Positions 1 to 5,773 of a DNA stretch of 11,323 nucleotides are shown piece after piece. A program made the position numbers and the translations under genes. This DNA comes from Propionibacterium sp. (lineage in GTDB: Bacteria > Actinomycetota > Actinomycetes > Propionibacteriales > Propionibacteriaceae): assembly GCA_022837595.1 (NCBI GenBank), contig JALHFX010000063.1:1-11323 (forward strand). The letters run 5' to 3'. The notes below the pieces were generated by a model that saw nothing but the letters and a program-made list of their open reading frames with translations, was not told the origin of the DNA and did not search any database. Position 1 is the stretch's first letter; the number at the start of each line of letters is the position of its first letter.

Positions 1-324
1 GGGCGATGAGGTGCCGCCAGTGGCACGCCCGGCAGGTGCCCGAGGACAAGCCACGTTGATCGGCTGACGGAATTTTCGGCGGTTCCGGCTTAGAACCCCC
101 TTCAGGTACCGACAAGCGCCAAAAGCAACCGTAAATATCACGAAGATCAGAGCCTGAATTTCGATGCTGATCACCAGTCCGACGAGAACCAGTCCAGAGG
201 TGAGCGCGGCCGCAACAGCAACCCAGCGCAACCCCTTGCGAGGTATGAACTGATCAATGAGTGCAAGTCCACCAGCAGCAAGCATCCACCAGTAGTCTGC
301 AGGCAGGTTGGCGAAGAATGTCAT
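1..324 (-). CDS. NfeD-like small membrane protein, partial at the left edge
   Basis: An open frame of 108 codons reads from ATG at 324 off the left edge. The protein starts MTFFANLPADYWWMLAAGG and has about three hydrophobic stretches (residues 8-22, 33-52 and 54-72), followed by a basic segment rich in R and K. The order FxxNLxxxYWWxLxxGxLxLxxxFxPxxxxxWxxxAA resembles the N-terminal membrane part of NfeD-family proteins, which usually partner SPFH/slipin proteins or membrane proteases. The C-terminal OB-fold that would confirm this is not in the window, and the last 25 residues do not look typical. The ATG overlaps the TGA of the RES toxin gene (ATGA), so the gene is probably translated by coupling; I see no good Shine-Dalgarno of its own. 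The overlap makes it the third gene of the toxin-antitoxin operon. The reading frame is well supported; the family name is tentative. Confidence 0.5.
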   Translation of the reverse strand, partial: MTFFANLPADYWWMLAAGGLALIDQFIPRKGLRWVAVAAALTSGLVLVGLVISIEIQALIFVIFTVAFGACRYLKGVLSRNRRKFRQPINVACPRAPAGRATGGTSSP

Positions 325-749
325 GGGGAAATACGGTTAACGGCGCGCAAGCAAGACCACTTGATCTGCTCAAAGTCGGGGTGTTTGGGGGAGATAAGGT
401 AGATCGTACCCTCAGCACAAACCGAGGACGAAGACACGGCAAGAAGTTGAGGTGGATTGTCGAAGAATCGACCACCAACTGCTTGCTCCTGCCCTGCCCG
501 AACCTGCCTCAAGTCCAGCGGGGCGGATTGAGTGTCGGGAAGGCGTGCCTCGTGCAAGTACAGAGGCATGAGACAACGGCCGTTGGTGATCACCTCGCGC
601 TCAAGCATGGCCAGAGCCGGATGCTCGAATCCATAGCAAGCCTGTTGCCCCGTTCGGTGCCAGCGACCGTGGTGGCGCCTGGCTTGCTGGAAACTGGCTG
701 CGGACAGGCGCTTGTGCGGCGAGAGAAGAAAGCAGCGATTTGTGCTCAC
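321..749 (-). CDS. RES-domain toxin of an Xre/RES toxin-antitoxin pair
   Basis: The 142-residue protein matches the RES (COG5654) layout. It has a GRWHRTG segment at residues 28-34, a tyrosine at 39 in the Yxxxxx(P/S)ALAMLE stretch, a glutamate at 50, and a C-terminal VSSSSVCAEGTIYLISPKHPDF block. That block corresponds to the usual LRVPS...NxLLNPxHPDF. Arg29, Tyr39 and Glu50 are the likely counterparts of the conserved Arg/Tyr/Glu active-site residues. RES toxins act in the cytoplasm and degrade or modify NAD+ (known for MbcT, ParT and Res from Pseudomonas putida). I chose GTG at 749 because it overlaps the antitoxin stop (GTGA), the usual arrangement, and because it places the GRW motif at a normal distance from the N-terminus. 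A longer open frame to 869 lies inside the antitoxin gene and is not needed. The asparagine of the canonical GGRWN motif is histidine here. Confidence 0.85.
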   Translation of the reverse strand: MSTNRCFLLSPHKRLSAASFQQARRHHGRWHRTGQQACYGFEHPALAMLEREVITNGRCLMPLYLHEARLPDTQSAPLDLRQVRAGQEQAVGGRFFDNPPQLLAVSSSSVCAEGTIYLISPKHPDFEQIKWSCLRAVNRISP

Positions 750-1228
750 ACTGGATCGCCATATAGCAATGCCGCCAGCACCTCTTCGATGAGCGCCCCG
801 CCGTCTTCTGTAGCAAGCATGGAAAGTGGTGTATGTCCGCCAAGCCACCCTTGAGAAACCTTGAGCCAAGCTCGTGCTGCATCGCTTGATCCCAATGCTT
901 GCGTCGCAAGGTGGTCGATTCTTACGAGCCTGGCCAGTCGTTCAGTCACAGAGGGGCTGAGCATCGCTGCTTCAGCGCTTAGTCTACGCACGCTGGCTGA
1001 CGAGATCATCGCCATTGCGCAGATGTCATCGTATGTACAGCGAAACTCCCGGGACACCTCCCCGATCGCGCTGGCCGGAAGGCTCTTGCGAATCAACTCG
1101 ATCCGGGTTCGGCGGTTCGCCGTCAGGACTGCCTTTCTGAACGCAGCCCATACGCCCGCACCACCCCTCCCTCCAGCAGCGCCTCGCGTCACCTCATCTT
1201 CTTGATAAACCTTGGCTATGTCATTCAT
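746..1228 (-). CDS. Xre/MbcA/ParS-type antitoxin (DUF2384)
   Basis: The 160-residue protein ends in the toxin-binding domain typical of this family: ALGSSDAARAWLKVSQGWLG followed by GHTPLSMLATEDGGALIEEVLAALLYGDPV. The conserved WL, LGGxTPL and LATEDGxxxVEExLxxxxYG elements are all visible. The middle part (about residues 50-95, with ASAIGEVSREFRCTYDDICA and SSASVRRLS) is a probable Xre-like helix-turn-helix. Such antitoxins block the RES toxin active site and, as a complex, repress their own promoter. I chose ATG at 1228 (MNDIAKVYQ); the frame stays open upstream to a TTG at 1291 that overlaps the predicted transcription start, so the longer form is unlikely. No strong Shine-Dalgarno is seen. 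The stop codon overlaps the GTG of the RES toxin gene. A palindrome-rich promoter lies immediately upstream. Confidence 0.85.
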   Translation of the reverse strand: MNDIAKVYQEDEVTRGAAGGRGGAGVWAAFRKAVLTANRRTRIELIRKSLPASAIGEVSREFRCTYDDICAMAMISSASVRRLSAEAAMLSPSVTERLARLVRIDHLATQALGSSDAARAWLKVSQGWLGGHTPLSMLATEDGGALIEEVLAALLYGDPV

Positions 1229-1291
1229 CGCGATCGCCGAAAACTGCCAGCTTTGGGATGTTACAGCCTGTCGTGGTAGGATACAAAGCAA

Positions 1292-1334
1292 TCCTGACAG
1301 GAATTATAAGAAAACAGGGGATATGGTCACCATA
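1292..1334 (-). promoter_or_regulatory. Promoter and palindromic operators of the toxin-antitoxin operon
   Basis: On the minus strand there is a perfect TATAAT (-10, plus-strand 1303-1308) and GTGACC (-35, 1325-1330), spaced by 16 bp. The -35 lies in a 13-bp palindrome, TATGGTCACCATA (1322-1334), and the predicted start site falls in an 11-bp palindrome, TCCTGACAGGA (1292-1302). Operators placed over the -35 and the start fit autorepression by the antitoxin or the complex, as is known for Xre/RES pairs. The region also separates this operon from the divergent PLD-family gene, whose promoter I could not place with confidence (CATAAT at 1331-1336 is a possible -10). Confidence 0.65.
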
Positions 1335-1360
1335 ATTAACTGCACGTAGGTCTGCCCCCG

Positions 1361-1954
1361 ATGAAAAGACTGCTCTCACTTCTTGCGACAGGTTTCTTGG
1401 CTACGACGCAAGTGGCTATGGCCAACGAAACAGAGCTCGGAGATAGCGTTGTTCGCCCTGCCGCAGCCAGCCCGTTTGCGCCCTCGATACGCGTCGCCTT
1501 CTCGCCAGGCGAAGCGGAGGCAGAGGTCTTCGACCTGGTGCGCAAAGCCAACAAGAGCATACGGATACTGACGACATCTTTGGTCAACAGAGACCTTGCC
1601 GATGAACTTTTGCTGGCCAAGAGTCGTGGAGTCGATGTTCGCGTCCTCTTCTCTGGTGCCAGCAAAGACCAGAAGTCCTTCGTCATTGCGTTTTTGAAGA
1701 ACGGCGGCGTCTTTGCCGCTTATGCAACGACACGACAAACGCTGAACTCGAACTTCATCGTCACTGACGAGGCGAACACAATTACGGGAAGCGTCGACTA
1801 CGCCAGTACCTCGTTTCGTCGGAACCATGAGACGATCATGACCGTCAAGAACTACCCCGATGCTGCATTCAAGCTCATGTCTGCTTGGGATGCGCTCGCC
1901 GCTGAGGCCGAAGAACCTGCACCGGTGCGGCAGAAACAAGGAGCCCCGGGATGA
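1361..1954 (+). CDS. Exported phospholipase D/Nuc-family protein with a degenerate HKD motif
   Basis: The 197-residue protein starts with a clear Sec signal peptide (MKRLL, hydrophobic core, predicted cleavage after AMA at 21). The mature part has the PLD/Nuc single-domain order: FSPGEAEAEVFDLVRKANKSIRILTTSLVN (about 47-76), then AKSRGVDVRVLFSGAS, then a motif region at 129-146. In active Nuc-type enzymes this motif is HxKx4Dx6GSxN; here it is N129-S-N131, with Asp136 and GS143-144 kept. Both the catalytic histidine and the lysine are therefore asparagine. Proteins of this family on conjugative plasmids are periplasmic endonucleases (Nuc of pKM101). This one has the fold but probably not the usual chemistry. 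Length matches the family (about 180-200). It begins an operon: its stop overlaps the next ATG (ATGA). The C-terminus is polar and proline-rich. Confidence 0.8.
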   Translation: MKRLLSLLATGFLATTQVAMANETELGDSVVRPAAASPFAPSIRVAFSPGEAEAEVFDLVRKANKSIRILTTSLVNRDLADELLLAKSRGVDVRVLFSGASKDQKSFVIAFLKNGGVFAAYATTRQTLNSNFIVTDEANTITGSVDYASTSFRRNHETIMTVKNYPDAAFKLMSAWDALAAEAEEPAPVRQKQGAPG

Positions 1955-2184
1955 CACCAGCCTTCTCCTATGAAATGGTCGCTGAGGCGTTCATAAAGTG
2001 GTTCGAGACCCAAAATGGGGAGTGCATTCCATCAGAAGAGGCGCATTGCCGTGAGCGCATCATCTCGCAGATCAAGCGCTTCTACCCAAACGAAGAGCGG
2101 CTCAACCAAGACGCACATCGGCTTATTGCTGCGCTCCTGAAGAGTCAGGGCGTGAGCGGCTCCAGTGGCCGACGCGCCCACTAA
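1951..2184 (+). CDS. Small hypothetical protein coupled to the PLD-family gene
   Basis: This 77-residue protein (MTPAFSYEMVAEAFIKWFET...) is soluble-looking, with charged helical stretches and two cysteines (24 and 33), and ends in a basic tail. I do not recognise a family. The start is well supported: a strong Shine-Dalgarno, AAGGAG, lies 7 bases upstream, and the ATG overlaps the TGA of the PLD-family gene, so the two are co-translated. A role with the exported PLD-family protein is possible from position alone. No signal peptide or membrane segment is seen, so it probably stays in the cytoplasm. Confidence 0.7.
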   Translation: MTPAFSYEMVAEAFIKWFETQNGECIPSEEAHCRERIISQIKRFYPNEERLNQDAHRLIAALLKSQGVSGSSGRRAH

Positions 2185-2225
2185 CCTCCCTTTGAGACAA
2201 ATCCCAAAAGAATCGTTTTCTCGAC

Positions 2226-2279
2226 TTGAGCGTTTATATAAACGTGCTAAGTTAGACGCACCGCAGGCGAGCTTTCGCC
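2226..2279 (+). promoter_or_regulatory. parB promoter with a KorA-like palindrome in the spacer
   Basis: A probable -35, TTGAGC (2226-2231), and a weak -10, TAAGTT (2248-2253), are 16 bp apart. Between them lies a perfect 14-bp palindrome, CGTTTATATAAACG (2231-2244). Its GTTTA/TAAAC half-sites equal those of the IncP KorA operator (GTTTAGCTAAAC), with TA instead of GC in the centre. A repressor bound there would block the promoter. Downstream, GGCGA-GCTT-TCGCC (2266-2279) can form a small 5-bp hairpin in the leader. The repressor is not identified; candidates are ParB itself or a KorA-like protein outside the window. Confidence 0.6.
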
Positions 2280-2307
2280 GCAACGATGATCAAAATGGGA
2301 GAAATTC

Positions 2308-3291
2308 ATGATCGAGAACCTGGACGCGTTGGAATCCGACTTCGAGCTCCAGATGATCCCTGGATCCGTCAAGACGGCCATGACCGCAGTTGACGCGAAG
2401 TCGAGGGATCTCTGGCAAGTACCAATCGAAGCGATACGGGTGATCCCCGGCTTCAACGTTCGAGTCAAGAACGCCTCGTACGACCAACACATCGAGGATT
2501 TGGCAGAATCGATCCTCCGCGAAGGCTTCAAGCCAGACAAGCCGCTGGCTGGCTATGTCTCTCAAGAAGATGGCGTCAACGTCATCAGTGTCGTTGACGG
2601 CCATTGCCGGCTCGAGGCGGTCCGCATAGCAATCTCTCGCGGGGCCGAGATCTCACGTTTGCCTGTGGTGGTGAGCCCTCCGGGAACCACCATGGAAGAC
2701 CTCACGGTCTCCCTGGTTAGTTCGAATAGCGGCAAGGAGCTCACGCCCTACGAGATCAGCTTGGTTGTTCGCAGGCTGGTCAGATTTGGATGGGAAACGC
2801 AGGAGATCGCAACAAAGCTTGGAATTACTCCGCGCTATGTTGCCGGGCTCCTCCAGCTTGCCTCAGCCCCTCTCGAGATCAGAACGATGGTCATGGAAGA
2901 GCGGATTGCGGCACGCATGGCGATTGACGCTATGCGTGACCATGGGGACAAGGCGCTGGCCTTCTTGCTGCGGGCCGAGAAGCTTGCAAACGCTCGTGGT
3001 CAGCGACGCGTGACAAACAAGTTCACCCCAGGTAGGGCCATCAAGAAGGCTATCACGAAAAATGCCCCTGTAATGGCAAAAGCGATCGAGGACCTGCGTC
3101 GCGATCCAGGGTATGCAGCCCTCGGGGACGACGTGAAGGCTCAGATCGAAAAAGTTCTTGAGGCTTTCGAGGAGGCGCGAAAGAATGAAGCTGATGCCGA
3201 GGAAGAGGTAGAGGGCACTTCCGAACAAAGGCAAAAAGAAGAAACCACTTCGGGCATCCCTAACGATGCGGAAGATCTGTTCGCGGACTGA
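2308..3291 (+). CDS. parB: ParB/RepB/Spo0J-family protein
   Basis: The 327-residue protein has the ParB order. An N-terminal nucleotide-binding domain spans about residues 35-125 (VPIEAIRVIPGFNVR, HIEDLAESILREGFKPDKPL, then VVDGHCRLEAVRIA). A helix-turn-helix domain follows at about 145-190 (TPYEISLVVRRLVRFGW, TQEIATKLGITPRYVAGLLQ). The box normally reading GERRxxA is DGHCRLEA (97-104), a common plasmid variant. The C-terminus is highly acidic (EARKNEADAEEEVEG, about 290-305) and then polar, without the usual hydrophobic dimer domain being obvious. ParB proteins bind centromere sites and slide on DNA as CTP-dependent clamps, with a ParA ATPase moving the DNA. No parA is in the window, so the protein may work with a distant ParA or act as a regulator. 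A Shine-Dalgarno (GGGAGA) precedes the ATG. The following gene starts 2 bases after the stop. Confidence 0.85.
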   Translation: MIENLDALESDFELQMIPGSVKTAMTAVDAKSRDLWQVPIEAIRVIPGFNVRVKNASYDQHIEDLAESILREGFKPDKPLAGYVSQEDGVNVISVVDGHCRLEAVRIAISRGAEISRLPVVVSPPGTTMEDLTVSLVSSNSGKELTPYEISLVVRRLVRFGWETQEIATKLGITPRYVAGLLQLASAPLEIRTMVMEERIAARMAIDAMRDHGDKALAFLLRAEKLANARGQRRVTNKFTPGRAIKKAITKNAPVMAKAIEDLRRDPGYAALGDDVKAQIEKVLEAFEEARKNEADAEEEVEGTSEQRQKEETTSGIPNDAEDLFAD

Positions 3292-3293
3292 TT

Positions 3294-3701
3294 ATGATGG
3301 ACCTCGAAGCCTTCACGGTAGAACTCCCGGGGCAACTGCTCGCCGGTGCCTATGTGCTCGACACGTGGCCTCGGGAGATCATCGAAGTGGAAGTGCCTTT
3401 ACAGCCACCCACCACGCTCGCGCTGGACATTTTCGAGATGTCAGACAAGCGTCGAATCGTGGTGTGCACTGAGCTTGCTCGCAACCAGGGGCGTAGCATT
3501 ACGAACAGTTGGCCCGACTTGGCGGATCATCTGCGCGGGCTTTTAGGCGGACAAGAGACGCAGCTTGTTCTTGTCGAGCATTATTGCGGCGCGTCCTATC
3601 GAGACCGTGAGTTGCCGAGTACGTACGACCTTGTTGATCTGCGGTGGATCTCGGGTCGCGCAAGTTTGCTAGGCTGGACGCGACTGAGCAGTAAAGGATA
3701 G
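3294..3701 (+). CDS. Hypothetical protein downstream of parB
   Basis: This 135-residue protein is not recognised. It looks like a compact alpha/beta cytoplasmic protein with several short strands (FTVELPGQLLAGAYVL, IIEVEVPL, RRIVVCTEL, TQLVLVEHY) and no membrane segment. The ATG lies 2 bases after the parB stop without a Shine-Dalgarno of its own, so translation is probably coupled; a second ATG follows directly at 3297. Only 4 bases separate its stop from the next gene, giving a parB operon of three genes ending at the terminator at 4099. Partition or replication control is suggested only by this position. Confidence 0.7.
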   Translation: MMDLEAFTVELPGQLLAGAYVLDTWPREIIEVEVPLQPPTTLALDIFEMSDKRRIVVCTELARNQGRSITNSWPDLADHLRGLLGGQETQLVLVEHYCGASYRDRELPSTYDLVDLRWISGRASLLGWTRLSSKG

Positions 3702-3705
3702 AAAA

Positions 3706-4074
3706 ATGGGATACGGACTAAGTCTTGACCAGGTAGAGTTGATGAAGGGGCCTATGCTTTCGGCCTCCCTGCCTATCGTCTTTGACAATTCAGAAAAGAT
3801 CGAAGGCGTCGTCGTGCGTTGCCCGGAGTGTGATCGCACTATCCCAGACGTTCTTGTCCGCGGTCGGGTGCAGCGGCCGACTGAGCGTGTCGCAGTCGTC
3901 GACACAGGGTGCTACTGCGAGCATTGCGACGCCTTTGGTATGCAGACCCTGCGTTTCTACGACGACGGCCGGGCGATGTTTTTTAACGGTAAAGCGTGGA
4001 AAGAGTTCGATGCCTATCCACCCAGTTTCTGGGATCGGGCAAAGCGTTACTTTGCGCCTCGGCACAACATCTAA
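3706..4074 (+). CDS. Hypothetical protein with a CxxC...CxxC zinc-binding-like motif
   Basis: The 122-residue protein contains CPEC at about residues 39-42 and CEHC at about 71-74, with a further cysteine just before the second pair (GCYCEHC). Two CxxC pairs about 30 residues apart fit a zinc ribbon. The C-terminal part is rich in aromatics and basic residues (RFYDDGRAMFFNGKAWKEF, FWDRAKRYFAPRHNI). I do not know the family. A good Shine-Dalgarno, AAGGA, precedes the ATG by 7 bases. It is the last gene before a strong intrinsic terminator. Confidence 0.7.
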   Translation: MGYGLSLDQVELMKGPMLSASLPIVFDNSEKIEGVVVRCPECDRTIPDVLVRGRVQRPTERVAVVDTGCYCEHCDAFGMQTLRFYDDGRAMFFNGKAWKEFDAYPPSFWDRAKRYFAPRHNI

Positions 4075-4098
4075 CTTTCGCTACGCTTAGAAATAGAG

Positions 4099-4130
4099 TC
4101 GCCCGTCTAGCCTACAGACGGGCGATTTTT
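4099..4130 (+). terminator. Intrinsic terminator of the parB operon
   Basis: TCGCCCGTCT (4099-4108) pairs perfectly with AGACGGGCGA (4116-4125) across a 7-nt loop and is followed by TTTTT. The minus-strand side has no U tract, so it acts mainly on plus-strand transcription. It lies 24 bases after the stop of the CxxC gene and just before the convergent RDD gene. Confidence 0.93.
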
Positions 4131-4137
4131 CGTTGCT

Positions 4138-4602
4138 TCAGGCCGTTTTCTCAAACACGACCTCTTTAGGCGTCGTCTTGCGCACGACAACCGTCTTTGC
4201 CAGCTTGTCGTGCCATCCCTGTTTCCGAGAGTCGAAAGCGCACCAGATTAGCCCCAGTCCAAGGGGCATGCACGCAAGCAAGTACCCGAAATACCTGCCC
4301 ACGTACTGACCTGGTGTCGCGGCATCACCGGAAGACGCATCAACAATTCTCAGCCTCAATGCCATTTTTCCAGGCGTAGCCTGCTTCGCAATCCAGAACC
4401 AAAGTACCGCAACCACAGGTGCGACCCAGGAGATCAGAATGTCGAAGAATCCCTGCGACAACTTCTCTGAAACGAAGTACTGCTCGCCGTAAACAGCGTA
4501 GAGAAGCGGCAGCGAGATCATTAGCCAGAGCAAAGAGTCGATCAGAAAAGCACCGAATCGAACCCAAAAGCCAGCGTATTGAAGATCATTCGAATTTTGC
4601 AC
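4138..4602 (-). CDS. RDD-family membrane protein
   Basis: The protein (154 residues from GTG at 4602) begins MQNSNDLQYAGFWVRFGAFLIDSLLW, which carries the Arg and Asp that give the RDD family its name. Three membrane segments are visible, at about residues 14-36, 52-73 and 102-122. Between the second and third is the family's TPGKMALRLRIVDASSGD block, and RKQGWHDKLAKTVVV is near the C-terminus. RDD proteins are inner-membrane proteins, some linked to ion or solute exchange; no substrate can be assigned here. I prefer GTG at 4602 because AGAGGA lies 8 bases upstream and this gives the usual N-terminus; an in-frame GTG at 4638 has no clear Shine-Dalgarno. The gene is alone on the minus strand between two plus-strand genes. 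Confidence 0.88.
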   Translation of the reverse strand: MQNSNDLQYAGFWVRFGAFLIDSLLWLMISLPLLYAVYGEQYFVSEKLSQGFFDILISWVAPVVAVLWFWIAKQATPGKMALRLRIVDASSGDAATPGQYVGRYFGYLLACMPLGLGLIWCAFDSRKQGWHDKLAKTVVVRKTTPKEVVFEKTA

Positions 4603-4700
4603 GATAAATTCCTCTAAACTGTAATCAGGAAACTTCACTTCAATCGAGAAGAAAGAACTAGAATTGAGCCGCTAATAGCGGAACAAAGCGGAGTTCTCGG

Positions 4701-4934
4701 ATGAAGATGCTCAATGAAAGCATCCGCCGGTGGGAAACCGATACCCGGTACTACTGCGCCATGGTGGATACTGACCTTTTCGGACAGATTGTCTTGAGGC
4801 GCTGTTGGGGCGGGAAAACAAATCGGATGGGCGGAATGGCAAGTGATCCTTATGGGACAGTCGATGAAGCGCAGCAGGCGATGGAAGTGCTCGCGAAAGT
4901 TCGTAAGCAGCACGGCTATCGCCTATTGAACTGA
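4701..4934 (+). CDS. Stand-alone WGR-domain protein
   Basis: The 77-residue protein is almost entirely one WGR domain: TRYYCAMVDTDLFGQIVLRR, then CWGGKTNRMGGM, then VDEAQQAMEVLAKVRKQHGYRLL. The order is an aromatic strand, DLFGxxxLxRxWG, EEAxxAxxxLxxxKxxxGY. The third residue of the name motif is Gly (WGG) instead of Arg. WGR domains bind nucleic acids, for example in poly(ADP-ribose) polymerases and some MolR-like proteins; small stand-alone copies are common on plasmids and phages but their role is unknown. GGAG lies 7 bases before the ATG. The gene diverges from the RDD gene and converges on the replication operon, with 14 bases between stops. Confidence 0.8.
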   Translation: MKMLNESIRRWETDTRYYCAMVDTDLFGQIVLRRCWGGKTNRMGGMASDPYGTVDEAQQAMEVLAKVRKQHGYRLLN

Positions 4935-4948
4935 GCTCAACTGGTCGA

Positions 4949-5773
4949 TCAGGGCCTTACGGCTGCTTCGGCAACGTCCTGGACATACTGTCCGCGCGTG
5001 AAGCGATAGGTAGCCTTTTCAAGGGTCGAATACTTGTCGCCCTTGAGGCCTTCGTATGCCACTTCAAGATTAGCCACAGGTTGCCCCGGAACGGTGACGA
5101 TACTCAACGTACCGCTAAAATCCATGCAGGCCCGGTTGAATTCTTCGAACTTGGCGGTCGGCCCGTCGCACTTCATTTCCTTGTTGTGCGCGCCCACAAA
5201 GATACGCCCAGCAGGTGAGAAGGTGCCGTCAGCAACCATGAACAGATCAAGGAAGTGATCGGCCCCCTCAAAATTGTCGATACGATTACGGACGATCATG
5301 AGGAGATGGTCTGCAGAAACCCTTTCAAATTGGAAAGAGGTCTGAGGCGTTACTTCCCCACGCGTACCGTTCGTAAACAGGTTGGGATTCACCACCTCCG
5401 GAACCCAGCGTTCGTCTTCGCCCAAACGAAAACTGACCAAACCGACCTGAGCACCAACGTCCACCAGCGAATAGGGCTCTTCCTTCTTGAAGAAGAAAAA
5501 GTGTCGGCGAACTCCATTGGCAGTCAGTTCCTGCTCAAACCACACGGGCGGTAGAGACTTATCAACTGCGGCCATGAGTCGAGACGCGATAACGATGTGA
5601 GGCGAAGGCTGTTTCGCCTGAATCAGCGTTGGCTCTGGGCAGTCTTGCACAACCGTGGTCGGTTGTGGTGCGTCAGTATTGCTGAAAAGGGTAAGCGCGA
5701 TTGCGCCCAGCGCAAACCCCGCCGATGCTGAGAGCAACGGAATGAGGTATGGAGTCTTGCGGTCGTTTTTCAA
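4949..5773 (-). CDS. Membrane-anchored protein of unknown function, last gene of the replication operon
   Basis: The 274-residue protein has one N-terminal membrane segment (about residues 9-31, LIPLLSASAGFALGAIALTLF) after a short basic cytoplasmic end. A long soluble region follows that should face the periplasm. Repeated hydrophobic/polar alternation (HFFFFKKEEPYSLVDVGAQV, DHFLDLFMVADGTFSPAGRI, GTLSIVTVPGQPVANLEVAY) suggests a beta-rich fold. Cysteines at about 45, 202 and 216 could form a disulfide. I do not recognise a family. The start is TTG at 5773: it overlaps the dnaB stop (TTGA), and GAGGA lies 8 bases upstream. An exported beta-rich protein joined to a helicase operon is unexpected; co-transcription may simply reflect compaction. 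Confidence 0.75.
   Translation of the reverse strand: MKNDRKTPYLIPLLSASAGFALGAIALTLFSNTDAPQPTTVVQDCPEPTLIQAKQPSPHIVIASRLMAAVDKSLPPVWFEQELTANGVRRHFFFFKKEEPYSLVDVGAQVGLVSFRLGEDERWVPEVVNPNLFTNGTRGEVTPQTSFQFERVSADHLLMIVRNRIDNFEGADHFLDLFMVADGTFSPAGRIFVGAHNKEMKCDGPTAKFEEFNRACMDFSGTLSIVTVPGQPVANLEVAYEGLKGDKYSTLEKATYRFTRGQYVQDVAEAAVRP

Noticed and set aside
261..854. Plus-strand 197-codon frame
   Set aside because: It is antisense to the RES toxin and antitoxin genes, which have clear family motifs and overlapping starts and stops.
1376..1957. Minus-strand 193-codon frame
   Set aside because: It is antisense to the PLD-family gene, which has a signal peptide and family motifs.
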